A stretch of 64,000 nucleotides of DNA. Source: Tubulanus polymorphus. Lineage: Eukaryota; Nemertea; Palaeonemertea; Tubulaniformes; Tubulanidae. Below the pieces are notes generated by a model. It saw nothing but the letters and a program-made list of their open reading frames with translations, searched no databases and was not told where the DNA came from. The translations under genes and the position numbers were made by a program. Location of the stretch: NCBI RefSeq assembly GCF_964204645.1, contig NC_134034.1, positions 11,928,462 to 11,992,461 of the forward strand, written 5' to 3'. Positions 13,301 through 23,119 of this stretch are shown here, in pieces (the first letter of the stretch is position 1; each line of letters begins with the position of its first letter).

Positions 13301-16300
13301 CGACAAACGTTAGAAACCATGTTTAGTAGTGTATAGGATAAAAATTTGCTTACAAAACAGCTGAATTACTGGTTTACCGAGATAAAGGAGGAGAAGTCTG
13401 CTGTCATTGGGATATGAAAGTGATGCAGACGCTTCCTGAAAATTGGAAATTTCCTCCTAGAATACTCCTTATATGCCTATCTAGGATTATCCGTAGGGAC
13501 TCTGATTCTACTACGATATCTGAGGTAATCAACTCCTTATAAAATAGAAATCAGACGTAAAATTGATGATTTCATTTTCAGGTATTTGCGATTGTTGATC
13601 CGGACAAACAGTCCGAACGGGCCGTGTTTTACTCGTTGATTCTACTGGGAATCGGAATAGTTTCCGGCGGGTTTTACTTCCTACAGGTATTGAACAACAC
13701 CGCGGTTCTTATAACTCGTAAACGATCGAATTGTCTTTTTAGCAAAAAAACCCGTCTAAAATGTCGCGCTCGTTATTTTCAGAATTTCATGTTCGCTATA
13801 TCCGGCGAGCGGCTGACGTTACGTCTAAGACAGATGGCTTTTAAATCGATACTTAAACAGGTCAGCGTCCGAGACCGGTTCCACGGTTATTAAGTCAGTG
13901 CATTTGCGTACTGTAATGGCCGATTTTGCGTACAGAGGGGGAGGGGGTTGAAAAATTCAAATTTTATGCGTACGTAATTAATGAATGATCCCATACCAAA
14001 GTGACTATGAAGTGTTAATTGTTGCTAGGTCAACTATCAACTGGTAAATTCCATAAATCTAAGGTCACTTGCTGAAAAGTTGGTTAAAGATAAGCGGCGG
14101 ATAAATGTTATAGTAACATGGACTTTTAATTGTCACTGTCACCCCAGCTCTGACCAACTTTTGAGCAACTGTAGCACCTGGTATTCTCAGAAAGTTGATT
14201 TGAAAGATTTGATTTCGCAGCCTGATGCGACGTTTTAAAAAGTAATAAAGTTTGATATATTTGTAGGAGATGGGATGGTTCGACAACAGCGCGAATCAAG
14301 TTGGAGCTCTAACAGCGAGACTGGCTAGCGATACATCTCTAGTAAAAGGGGTATGTTAATATCGACTTATTGAAGACAATCCGGCTCTAGGACGTCATAA
14401 AAAACCGAAATTGAATCAATAATGTCTTTTCTTAAAGGATTGATGATGTCATAGGGGGATATACGGAAGAAGCCATCTTTTCTTATTAGTTTGATAAGGT
14501 CGTAGGGGAATTTTTATGGGGGAAGCTTTTCAATGTTTAGAGACATTCTTCCTGCCTTCATAAATCCCACTATGACAACATAAATTTGACATTGACGATG
14601 ATGTCATAGGTGGAATGTTATGTTCTTCCTGCCTTCATTTGACATCGATGATGATGATGTCATAGGTGGAATGTTACGTTCTTCCTGCCCTCATAAATCC
14701 CACTATGACGACATAAATTTGACATTATTGGGTGGAATGTTGTCATTGTTTTTGCAGGCTACTGGATCGAGGTTCGCGATTATAATCCAAGCGATTGCTA
14801 ATCTCGGGGTCGGTATTCTCATCTCGTTCGTCTACGGCTGGAAGTTGACGCTGGTCGTGTTGTGTTTCCTGCCTCTGATGGCCGTCGCCGGCGTGATGGA
14901 GAACAGGATGCTCACCGGATTCGCTAAAACTGACAACAACGTCATCGAAGAAGGCGGAAAGGTCGGAGAGACGATAATTCGATTTCGATTTTACAGGGTT
15001 CTTACAGATCATTATTTTCCCATGCGGGGAAAATCAGGGAATAAGAATTTTTGTTGTTCTTGCTGGTGATGAGTGGCACAAGGAACCTCTTGATATGAAA
15101 TAGCCCTCACTGAGGTTATCTTATAATTTAATCAGGGAATTTGAATTTTTGGTGTCTTGTTGTTCTTACTGATGATGAGTGGCACAAGGAACCTCTTGAT
15201 AAGAAAAAGCCCTCATTGAGGATATCTTATGATTTAATCAGGGAATTTTTGATTCCCTTATCTGTAAGGACCCTGACGCTTCCAATAGACTAATGACTTG
15301 TATTAGAATACTCTCATGTTGAAATTGTTTATGTCTTAATAAAGAAACTAATATTAACTGTATGGAAAATTTAGTAATAGACTAATGACTTTTGTCTGGA
15401 TATCTGATGTCTGATGTTGAATTTGTAGATCGCGGTTGAAGCTACTGAAAACATTCGAACCGTTTCATCATTGAATCGACAACATTATTTCTACAGTAAA
15501 TACATCAGTTTCTTCGAAGCCCTTCACAGGTAACCACCAGAAATATATGAAAATACCAACAACGCAGTCTACTGCAAGTAAAACGCATGCGCAGTCTACC
15601 GCAAGCGCCATAGACTTGCAACTTAGGTCTATTTCAACTTTGCTGAGCAGACGTCCGATCGCCTAGCTCAGACATCCGATCGCCTAGCTCAGTTATTTTC
15701 GGTAGTGAATACCTGAAGCACAGATGGGCAGTTGAACTAAAACATCAATTTTTAATGCCGGTCCTAAATCATACTCGCATCACGTATTTTCTGCCAACAC
15801 TGACTGGGCCACCTGATGTGCTCTCAAAGTTGAAATAGACATTAGTCCCAATTAGTTTCACCAATAAATGTCTCGATTTAAGAATGTCGCAATAGAAGCT
15901 TGATGTGATTAATATTTCAGCCAAGGATCTAAGATTGTCAGTTATTTCAGAAAGGGATCTAAGATTGTTAGTTATTTCAGACAGGGATCTAAGATTGTTA
16001 GTTATTTCAGACAGGGATCTTAGATTGTCAGTTATTTCCGACAGGGATCTTAGATTGTCAGTTATTTCAGAAAGGGATCTAAGATTGTTAGTTATTTCAG
16101 ACAGGGATCTAAGATTGTCAGTTATTTCAGACAGGGATCTTAGATTGTCAGTTATTTCAGACAGGGATCTTAGATTGTCAGTTATTTCAGACAGGGATCT
16201 TAGATTGTCAGTTATTGTTAGTTATTTCAGACAGGGATCTAAGATTGTCAGTTATTTCAGACAGGGATCTAAGATTGTCAGTAATTGTTTGTTGTTTCAG

Positions 16301-19300
16301 ACAGGGATCAAGGAAGGCTCACATCCACGGTATCACTTACAGCTCCGCTCAATCGATCATATATTTCGCGTACGCCGTGTCGTTCGCTTTCGGGGCATAC
16401 CTCGTCGATCAGGGCGAAATGGTGTTCATCGATATTTTCAAGTAAGTTCTATCGATTCAATCGTTGAGAATATTACGGACCTAGTTTAAGTTAAAAGATT
16501 TAAGATGGCTGACTGGTGGCCATCTTGGCATCTATCTCTTATTATAGGTCTTTCCTTGCGTTTTGATGGATCTCGATAAACATATTGCGCTTGCGATTTA
16601 TTTTAGAAAAAAGGTCAAAGATGGCTGACCGATGGCCATCTTGGCATGTATGTGTACGAAGTAACTTAGGCCTTTTTAACTGTACAAAATCTGCGGGAGG
16701 TAACTCAGGCCCGGGAGGTACTAGTCGGCCTGAGGCAGACATTTCTACTTGGATTCTCGACCACGTTGAAGCGAAGTTAAGTAACGAAGTTTCTCTTCAT
16801 TTTGCTTGTAGAATATTTGGAGCGATTACGTTCGGAGGAATGGCGTTCGGCGAGGCTACGACCGCCGCTCCCGATTATTTCAAAGCCAAGGTCGCCGCTC
16901 ACAAACTGTTTAGACTATTCGATCGCGTTCCGGAGATTGATTCGAGCAGCACAGACGGACTGAAACTGGTAGGTGAAAATAGCGGAGTTGTCTTCGGTAC
17001 GAAGATTTAGATTTGAAATTTATGTCGCTTTTGAGTTCATTTTCATTGTTTTATGGAAATCTTGAGTCAAATGTTGATAAGTCGGGACCCAGTTCCACGT
17101 ACCTTAAACATAAATTGGACCTAAAGAGAGCTAAAACATGGAAAATTAGCCAATTTTGTTGGAATTGGACCCTGTGGCTATTGATTAAAGACCGGTTCTA
17201 TAGCCGATCTAACAACTTAAGACCGGTCTAAACTCATTTTAGTTCTATAGCCAATCTAACAACTTAGGACCAGTCTAAGCTCATTTTAGTTCTATAGCCA
17301 ATCTAACAACTTAAAGATCAGTCTTAAGTCATTTTGGTTCTATAGCCAATCTAACAACTTAAGACCAGTCTAAGCTCATTTTGGTTCTATAGCCAATGTA
17401 ACAGGTTAAGACCAGTCTAAGCTCATTTTGGTTCTATTGCCTATCTTACAACTTGAGATCAGTCTCAGCTCATTTTCTGAAGCTAATCTAACAACATGAA
17501 ACCGGTCATAAGATTTGAGATCATTTTTGGACTTTATTCATGAGTCTGAACCAAGGTCCATGGTTTTGGGTTAGAAATGTGGCATTAGTTTAGGAACGTT
17601 GGTTATGAACTCGTTTTACCTGGAACCGGATCCGATACTTTTACTGTTTTAGAAAATTCCGATGGCTTTATTTCTACTGTAGAACGTGGACAGTTTCTCC
17701 GGTAATGTCCGATTCGAGAAGGTGAACTTCCACTACCCGACGCGTCCGAACGTGCGGGTGTTGCGTAATCTCGACTTGTCGTTGAACGCCGGTGAAGTGC
17801 TCGCTCTGGTCGGTAGCAGCGGTTGCGGTAAGAGTACGACCGTTCAGCTGATTGAACGATTCTATAATCCGATTACTCCTCATCAACGTAACGTCAACGC
17901 TTCAAACATCGATCTGAAACCCGGACACGTCGTATGTATTCAACTTATACTCATTTCTTAATTCATTTTCTGACAATACATAAATTAAGGCCATAAGTTA
18001 GAGACAGAGTCTACTGCATTTTACAAACTCTTACTCAGTATTTGACACAAATTCGGGGTATTATTTTACCAGTCTCAACTTTACGGCAGTAAGAGACAGA
18101 GTCTACTGTATTTCACAAACTCTTACTCAGTATTTGACACCAACTGGGGGTAGAATTTTACCAGTCTCAACTTTACCGCAGTAAGAGACAGAGTCTACTG
18201 TGTTTCACAAACTCCTACTCAGTATTTGACACCAACTCGGGGGAGAATTTTACCAGTCTCAACTTTATCGCAGTAAGAGACAGAGTCTACTGTATTTCAC
18301 AAACTCTTACTCAGTATTTGACACAAATTCGGGGTATTATTTTACCAGTCTCAACTTTACCACAGTAAGAGACAGAGTCTACTGTATTTCACAAACTCTT
18401 ATTCAGTATTTGACACAAACTCGGGGTAGAATTTTACCAGTCTCATCTTTACCGCAGTAAGAGACTGAGTCTACTGTATTTCACAAACTCTTACTCAGTA
18501 TTTGACACTAACTCGGGGTAGAATTTTACCAGTCTCATCTTTACCGCAGTAAGAGACAGAGTCTACTGTATTTCTTGACTTAAAGTGACTTGTATCTATT
18601 TTTTCTAATTTTCTCAGATGTTAGACGGTCACGATGTGAAGGATTTGAACATTCAATGGCTGCGATCTCGTATCGGTATCGTCGCTCAGGAACCGGTTCT
18701 ATTCGCTACAAGTATCCGAGAGAATATCGAATACGGAGAGAACTCTCGCGTCGTTTCGATGGATGAAATTATCACAGCGGCTCGAGACGCGAACATTCAC
18801 GACTTCATACAGTCGCTACCACTGGTAAGTGAGGTTTCAGTCGCTACCACTGGTAAGTGAGGTTTCAGTCGCTACCACTGGTAAGTGAGGTTTCAGTCGC
18901 TACCACTGGTGAGTGAGGTTTCAGTCGCTACCACTGGTAAGTGAGGTTTCAGTCGCTACCACTGGTAAGTGAGGTTTCAGTCTCTAACATACACGACTTC
19001 ATACAGTCGCTACCACTGGTAAGTGAGGTTTCAGTCGCTACCATACACGACTTCATACAGTCGCTACCACTGGTAAGTGAGGTTTCAGTCGCTAGCATAC
19101 ACGACTTCATACAGTCGCTACCACTGGTAAGTGAGGTTTCAGTCGCTACCATTGGTAAGTGAGGTTTCAGTCGCTACCACTGGTAAGTGAGGTTTCAGTC
19201 GCTACCACTGGTAAGTGAGGTTTCAGTCGCTACCACTGGTTAGTGTGGTTTCAGTCGCTAACATACACGACTTCATACAGTCGCTACCACTGGTAAGTGA

Positions 19301-20257
19301 GGTTTCAGTCGCTACCACTGTGAGGTTTCAGTGACTGATTAAGTTTAACTGTTCAGGACCCCTCCGCTGTTGTAAGAGAAGATATGAATCAAAACATTGA
19401 AAATAAACTGGTTTTAACTCACAACTATAGAACTGGATCCTGAGTTCAGAGTTAACTCAAACTGACAACTGCGCAACTGGATCCTGAGGTCATTTGAGGT
19501 CCGGGTTTGAGGAAGTATCGGTTTACAAAGTTTAAACAACGCCATATTAGAAACAATGCATGGTTCCCACAGTATCGGGAAATTGGGAAAAACCTTGAAA
19601 TGATCATTCCCAGTTTGGAAATATTTGGGAATTTGAGGGATATTTTGGAAATTCATTTACATTTCACGTATTGCATTTGCCAAGGGCAACTTTCCTTCAG
19701 CAATTTTTACTTGTAAATCACCTTTATCAACCAGTCACCACTAAAATGTTGACTGTAGTATGATGATATCTGTTCATTACCATTTGGGAAAATTGTTGAA
19801 AATCACCCGTGTAATACTTGGGAAAAACCTGGGAATTTCTAATCTTTTTGAACGATGACAATGAATTAGAATTAGAATCTTGTTGTGAATGTTGATATCT
19901 GTATTTCAGGGATATGAAACGAATGTAGGTGATAAAGGCACTCAGTTGAGCGGCGGGCAGAAACAACGTATCGCCATCGCCCGCGCTTTAATCCGTAACC
20001 CTAAAATATTGTTACTCGACGAGGCGACGTCTGCCCTCGATACCGAGAGCGAGGCTATCGTACAGGAAGCCCTTGACCGCGCTCAACGAGGTCGCACGTG
20101 CATCGTCATCGCGCATCGGTTGTCCACGATTCAGAACGCGAATCGAATCGCGGTGATTCATCGCGGCGTCGTCGCGGAGATCGGTACGCACGCCGAGCTG
20201 ATGAAACACGAGGGCGCGTACTATAAACTACAACGAGCTCAAAACAGATCGAAATAA
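1331..20257 (+). CDS. ABCB1-like: Full ABC transporter, P-glycoprotein/MDR type (ABCB1-like)
   Basis: Encodes an ATP-driven multidrug/lipid exporter of the plasma membrane, arranged TMD1-NBD1-linker-TMD2-NBD2. Exons by phase: 1331-1551, 1858-1921, 2311-2489, 2900-3130, 3792-3963, 4441-4565, 5558-5729, 6509-6622, 7071-7178, 7380-7505, 7811-8020, 8510-8680, 9024-9185, 11446-11479, 12241-12443, 12934-13095, 13582-13686, 13783-13860, 14267-14350, 14758-14961, 15429-15529, 16301-16441, 16812-16968, 17683-17931, 18618-18824, 19910-20257; 4128 nt, 1375 aa (human ABCB1 is 1280). Walker [10 protein letters not shown] is at about residues 481-489 and 1152-1160, LSGGQ at 587-591 and 1273-1277, Walker B ILLLDE near 607-612 and 1293-1298, and the H-loop IAHRLST follows in both halves. 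The N-terminus is acidic and proline-rich. The linker (about 686-764) is Ser/Arg-rich with RRTSSS, a likely kinase site. The start ATG has A at -3 and G at +4. Oddities: an insertion in NBD2 after Walker A, and a 133-bp tract shared exactly by both NBDs. All phases join, so the model is sound; a bile-salt-exporter-type (ABCB11) name is the alternative within the family. Confidence 0.95.
3350..3605 (+). repeat. 36-bp minisatellite, ABCB intron 4
   Basis: About seven tandem units of ttcacctgcagcagattcac type, period about 36 bp. Multiples of three keep several frames open, which makes spurious reading frames on both strands. Confidence 0.85.
4010..4290 (+). repeat. Three diverged tandem copies of about 100 bp, ABCB intron 5
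   Basis: Units share gtttgtagttcattttcaat, a tgtctcag motif and gaacacatgt. Confidence 0.7.
4579..4800 (+). repeat. About 72-bp tandem repeat next to the exon 6 donor
   Basis: Three units (ttcatagagtttgtt, then cagatcttggattcccaag), with a decayed fourth near 4890-4940. Confidence 0.8.
4985..5076 (-). mobile_element. tRNA-like (SINE-type) head, minus strand
   Basis: Read on the minus strand, an A-box-like tagctctcagcgg is followed about 60 nt later by a B-box ggttcgagtcc. A second B-box-like ggttcgaatgc lies near 4840-4862. No full cloverleaf, so a SINE relic rather than a tRNA gene. Confidence 0.35.
5939..6080. mobile_element. MITE 'ggccggttgcatag' type, copy 1
   Basis: About 140 bp with inverted ends ggccggttgcatagtcatgg and gcacaactgtgcaactggcc. 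The interior is built from taagaccagtct motifs. Confidence 0.65.
6319..6477. mobile_element. MITE 'cccagtttcatagac' type, copy 1
   Basis: About 155 bp, ends gggcccagtttcatagac and tctatgaaacccagtcctg. A second copy at 21129-21291 is highly similar throughout. Confidence 0.7.
7222..7340 (+). repeat. 'gatgtcatagggggat' repeats, ABCB intron 9
   Basis: Two to three units of atgatgtcatagggggat plus a gccatctttt motif. The same family occurs at 14440-14740 and 20586-21070. Confidence 0.7.
8541..8673 (+). other. NBD1 signature/Walker B segment identical to the NBD2 segment
   Basis: This part of exon 12 encodes LSGGQ through Walker B and the D-loop. All 133 bases match 19941-20073 in exon 26. Identity stops at the base before 8541 and the base after 8673, where the two halves again differ at the level usual for NBD1 versus NBD2. 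Confidence 0.95.
8688..9020 (+). repeat. 47-bp minisatellite, ABCB intron 12
   Basis: About six units containing aattttactgaatcattgaa and ttagtaactaatcat. Confidence 0.85.
9238..9735. mobile_element. Foldback element, second copy (ABCB intron 13)
   Basis: A near-perfect palindrome of about 500 bp with ends gtctatttcaacctgacttg and its complement. The interior (gactccatgatttgaaag and complement) is almost the same as in the 380-1149 copy. Confidence 0.8.
9782..9796 (+). other. Possible alternative terminal exon of ABCB (adds TEDF then stop)
   Basis: A convincing 3' splice site (T-rich stretch ending tttacag at 9781) is followed in the correct phase by codons T-E-D-F and a stop. Joined to exon 13 (ends 9185) it would end the protein right after NBD1, giving a half transporter of about 689 aa. 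No clear AATAAA follows closely, so it may be a cryptic site. Confidence 0.25.
9963..10190. mobile_element. Foldback element, left arm only
   Basis: Matches only the left arm of the element at 9238-9735 and is diverged. It stops after the acatgcctac loop segment. Confidence 0.6.
10307..10446. mobile_element. MITE 'ggccggttgcatag' type, copy 2
   Basis: Ends ggctggttgcacagttgtgg and tgtgcaattggtccctgg with the same gtcttaag interior. Confidence 0.6.
10683..10820 (+). repeat. 27-bp GC-rich minisatellite, ABCB intron 13
   Basis: Five to six units of gggaatcctgctcatg plus a cgcg-rich spacer. Period 27 keeps frames open on both strands. Confidence 0.8.
11505..12115 (+). repeat. 20-bp minisatellite, ABCB intron 14
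   Basis: About 30 units of cagttccacagttctggacc, with a 40-bp higher-order alternation. The unit resembles the end of the dispersed 'cagttccacagttgtgag' MITE. Confidence 0.9.
12588..12692. mobile_element. Small MITE 'ggcccagtttcacaaaaa' type
   Basis: Inverted ends ggcccagtttcacaaaaagg and cctttttgtgaaactaggcc surround aaatcgattta palindromes. A relative lies at 39871-39992. Confidence 0.65.
12700..12835 (+). repeat. About 29-bp tandem repeat, ABCB intron 15
   Basis: Four to five diverged units of attcagcgggttgaggggaa type. Confidence 0.7.
14440..14745 (+). repeat. 'gatgtcatagg' repeats, ABCB intron 19
   Basis: Mixed direct and inverted units (atgatgtcataggtggaatg, aaatcccactatgac) up to the exon 20 acceptor. 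Confidence 0.7.
15040..15255 (+). repeat. Tandem pair of about 100-bp units, ABCB intron 20
   Basis: Two copies with ttgctggtgatgagtggcac and aggaacctcttgata. A third, single copy is at 7545-7640 in intron 10. Confidence 0.7.
15625..15843. mobile_element. Foldback element, internally deleted copy
   Basis: Has the gtctatttcaac end and its complement gttgaaatagac about 210 bp apart, with part of the arm sequence between. It lies in ABCB intron 21. Confidence 0.55.
15911..16310 (+). repeat. 30-bp array whose unit contains a 3' splice site and exon start
   Basis: Units of gttatttcag + acagggatct + aagattgtca. The last unit, gttgtttcag with acagggatca, is the real acceptor and the start of ABCB exon 22 (16301). 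Eleven intact acceptor-like copies (AG at 15920, 15950, 15980, 16010, 16070, 16100, 16130, 16160, 16190, 16230, 16260) and one broken (16040) precede it. Confidence 0.92.
17180..17490 (+). repeat. 46-bp minisatellite, ABCB intron 23
   Basis: About seven units of ggttctatagccaatctaac + ttaagaccagtctaag. The unit matches the interior of the 'ggccggttgcatag' MITEs. Confidence 0.85.
17990..18565 (+). repeat. 92-bp tandem repeat, ABCB intron 24
   Basis: Six very similar units containing agtaagagacagagtctact and ttttaccagtctcaactt. Confidence 0.9.
18796..19330 (+). repeat. 28-bp array whose unit contains a 5' splice site and exon end
   Basis: The end of ABCB exon 25 (tcgctaccactg, then gtaagt; exon ends 18824) is repeated about 14 times as tcgctaccactg|gtaagtgaggtttcag. 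Some units carry a longer exon piece, atacacgacttcatacag. Confidence 0.92.
19941..20073 (+). other. NBD2 signature/Walker B segment identical to the NBD1 segment
   Basis: Partner of 8541-8673, exactly 11400 bp downstream in direct orientation. It lies in the last ABCB exon and encodes the second LSGGQ and Walker B. Confidence 0.95.
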
Positions 20258-20261
20258 TCAC

Positions 20262-20585
20262 GAATCACTGAGGAGATCTCACCTAACAAACCATGAATCA
20301 CCGTGGAGATCTCACCTAACAAACCATGAATCACCGACGAGATCTCACCTAACAAACCACGAATCACCTTGGAGATCTCACTCAACAAACCACGAATCAC
20401 CTTGGAGATCTCACTCAACAAACCACGAATCACCTTGGAGATCTCACTCAACAAACCACGAATCACCTTGGAGATCTCACTCAACAAACCACGAATCACC
20501 GAGATCTCACCTAACAAACCATGAATCACCGACGAGATCTCACCTAACAAACCATGAATCACCGAGGAGATGTCACTTAACAAAT
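20262..20585 (+). repeat. 33-bp minisatellite directly after the ABCB stop
   Basis: About ten units of aatcaccttggagatctcac + caacaaaccacg, in the probable 3'UTR. Confidence 0.9.
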
Positions 20586-21070
20586 AGGAATGTCATAGGG
20601 GGATTTATGGAGGCAGTCATCTTTTCTGCATGGTTATTTGATGATGTCATAGGGGGATTAACGACAGGGCATCTTTTTTGACAGGGTGATTTGATGATGT
20701 CATAGGGATTTTTTGAGGGTGATTTTATGATGTCATAGGGAGATTTATGGAGGCAGTCATCCTTTCTGCAGGATTACATGATGGTGTTATAGGAGGATTT
20801 ATGTATTGATGTCATAGGGGGATTTATGGAGGCAGTTATCTCTTCTGCATGGTTATTTGATGTCAAAAAGGGATTTATGTATTGATGTCATAGGGGGATT
20901 TATGTTTTGATGTCATAGGGGGATTTATGGAGGCAGTCATCGTTTTGGCAGGATTACATGATGATGTAATAGGAGGATTTATGTTCTGATGTCATAGGGG
21001 GATTTATGGAGGCAGCCATCTTTTCTACGGGGTAATTGATGATAATATTGGGGGGGATGGATTTATGGAG
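20586..21070 (+). repeat. 'gatgtcatagggggattt' array in the ABCB 3' region
   Basis: About ten irregular units of gatgtcatagggggattt + atggaggcagtcatcttttc. Confidence 0.85.
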
Positions 21071-21128
21071 GCAGCCTATTTTAAAGAGTTTGTAAAGATG
21101 ATATTGAAAATGGTCCACTACTATACAG

Positions 21129-21291
21129 GGCTCGGTTTCATAGACCGGTATCAAAGTTATCAGTAGGGATAACTCATAAATCTGGGTAACAACCACCATA
21201 GTAACAAAGAGAAACCATGATTAAAACTGATAGATTTCAAAATGTTGCCAGGGACTATTTTTCTTCCACATCTATGAAACCCAGCCCTGGT
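21129..21291. mobile_element. MITE 'cccagtttcatagac' type, copy 2
   Basis: Ends ggctcggtttcatagacc and tctatgaaacccagccctg, sharing aaccaccatagtaacaa with copy 1. Confidence 0.7.
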
Positions 21292-21399
21292 ATATAACTA
21301 ACGCTGCTTGATTGTTTATTAATTCTCAGTATTTTTAAATTATTATAAAAGTTTGAATTTCTTTGTAACTGTTTGCATCGAATTGTGTAAATATAGACG

Positions 21400-22265
21400 A
21401 TGATCCTACCCTTAATACGGGATAGGGGTACTGTTAGGTTGGTCTGGAGCAGAGTCTGCCCTACTCCGGGATTTATAGCTTATCCGTGACCACAACCCTT
21501 AATACGGAACAGAGGTACTGTTGGAGCAGAATCTGTCCTACTCCAGGATTTATAGTATATCCATGACCACAACCCTTAATACGGGGCAGAGGTACTGTTG
21601 GAGCAGAATCTGTCCTACTCCAGGATTTATAGTATATCCATGACCACAACCCTTAATACAGGACAGAGGTACTGTTGGAGCAGAATCTGTCCTACTCCAG
21701 GATTTATAGTATATCCATGGCCACAACCCTTAATACAGGACAGAGGTACTGTTGGAGCAGAATCTGTCCTACTCCGGGATTTATAGCTTATCCATGACCA
21801 CAACCCTTAATACGGGATAGAGGTACTGTTGGAGCAGAATCTGTCCTACTCCAGGATTTATAGTATATCCATGACCACAACCCTTAATACGGGGCAGAGG
21901 TACTGTTGGAGCAGAATCTGTCCTACTCCGGGGTTTATAGCTTGTCAATGACCACAACCCTTAATACGGGACAGAGGTACTGTTGGAGCAGAATCTGTCC
22001 TACTCCAGGATTTATAGTATATCCATGACCACAACCCTTAATACGGGACAGAGGTACTGTTGGAGCAGAATCTGTCCTACTCCGGGATTTATATTTTATC
22101 CATGACCACAACCCTTAATACGGGACAGAGGTACTGTTGGAGCAGAATCTGTCCTACTCCGGGATTTATAGCTTATCCATGACCACAACCGTTAATAGGG
22201 TACAGAGATACTGTTGGAGCAGAATCTGTCCTACTCCGGGGTTTATAGCTTATCCATGACCACAA
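21400..22265 (+). repeat. 77-bp tandem repeat (about 11 units) in the ABCB 3' region
   Basis: Regular units containing cacaacccttaatacgggac, tactgttggagcagaatctg and ctactccgggatttatag. Confidence 0.92.
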
Positions 22266-22477
22266 CTTCTGAAATTTTTGTCTTTTAGTTTTATCGACCC
22301 ATATCAAGAATGATAACCACTATTTTTATAGACAACGTTTTGACCTTTTATAGTTTATATCTATTTTACTGTTTGTTCACAACTATACACGTTAAACAGT
22401 TAAATCCGCCCAGAGTTAAAGAAAAAAAAAACAGATCTGTGATTTGAGATACTTTAGGAAAACTAGAACATCCTTAG

Positions 22478-22577
22478 GCCAGTTCTACAGTCGTGAGTTA
22501 GAGTTAACTCCGAGTCGGAATTAGTTCATTTTCAATGAGTCAAATCTTAACTCGCAACTGTGGAACTTGGTCCTCAT
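22478..22577. mobile_element. MITE 'cagttccacagttgtgag' type
   Basis: About 100 bp, ends ccagttctacagtcgtgag and ctcgcaactgtggaacttgg, around gagttaactc palindromes. Similar copies lie near 25318-25435, 39747-39871, 44120-44225 and 48058-48169. Confidence 0.7.
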
Positions 22578-22677
22578 CCGTTGATACATGTTCGAAGCAG
22601 GGTAAAGATTTTAGTACTTCACATTCCTTTTAATGTTTTAAAACTCTAATTTTGTATTCTTGAAAAACTATGAAACA

Positions 22678-23036
22678 GGGTGGCCACTTACCTGCAGGGC
22701 CTGGTTCCATAGTCATCAAGACTTAAGACCAAAAGTGGTCTTAAATCTTAAGACTGGTCTTAAGTTGTTGATTGGCTATAGAACTAAGTTGGTTTTAGAC
22801 TGGTCTAAAGTCTAAGCCCTCACTATGGAACCGGCCCCTGGAAAGATCTTGTAAAAAAGTTTAAATCGGGGAAAATTCAGGGAAATTTGTTGAGATCGCT
22901 TGATTGCGCGTAAAATCATCGTGCCCGTCTATGTCTTACATATTTGACTGCATTATTTGATTGGATTCGTAGCAAATCAAGTCAGGGAAAACAACGCACA
23001 GGGCAAAGCAAGTCCGATAAAAGTGGCCACCCTGAG
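22678..23036. mobile_element. Non-autonomous element with CAGGGTGGCCAC ends, copy 1
   Basis: Ends cagggtggccac and gtggccaccctg; the interior has ggattcgtagcaaatcaagt and gggaaaacaac. A MITE of another family sits inside. Relatives: 31768-32034, 37199-37451, 38051-38316. The ends look hAT-like, but I did not establish target-site duplications. Confidence 0.6.
22697..22845. mobile_element. MITE 'ggccggttgcatag' type, copy 3
   Basis: Ends ggcctggttccatagtcat and actatggaaccggcccctg, with the interior matching the other copies. It lies inside the 5' part of a longer GGTGGCCAC-ended element. Confidence 0.65.
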
Positions 23037-23119
23037 TAACTATTAACTGTTTTAATGTATGTTCCGTGTTTGTTGAAGCCCGGTGTTTATTATTGTTATG
23101 AAATATCAACATCCTTTAA

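Noticed and set aside
13079-13306. Minus-strand 75-codon frame in ABCB intron 16
   Set aside because: Overlaps exon 16 on the other strand and lacks any recognisable feature.
15905-16489. Open frame of 194 codons across the acceptor array and exon 22
   Set aside because: It only reads through the 30-bp array (RDLRLSVIS repeats), which keeps the frame open; the exon 22 part is in the wrong frame.
18941-19162. Open frame with repeated [16 protein letters not shown]
   Set aside because: Read-through of the donor array in intron 25; kept as splice-junction repeats, not a separate gene.
20239-20583. Minus-strand open frame of GLLSEISKVI repeats
   Set aside because: Product of the 33-bp array after the ABCB stop; no start context, no splice partners.
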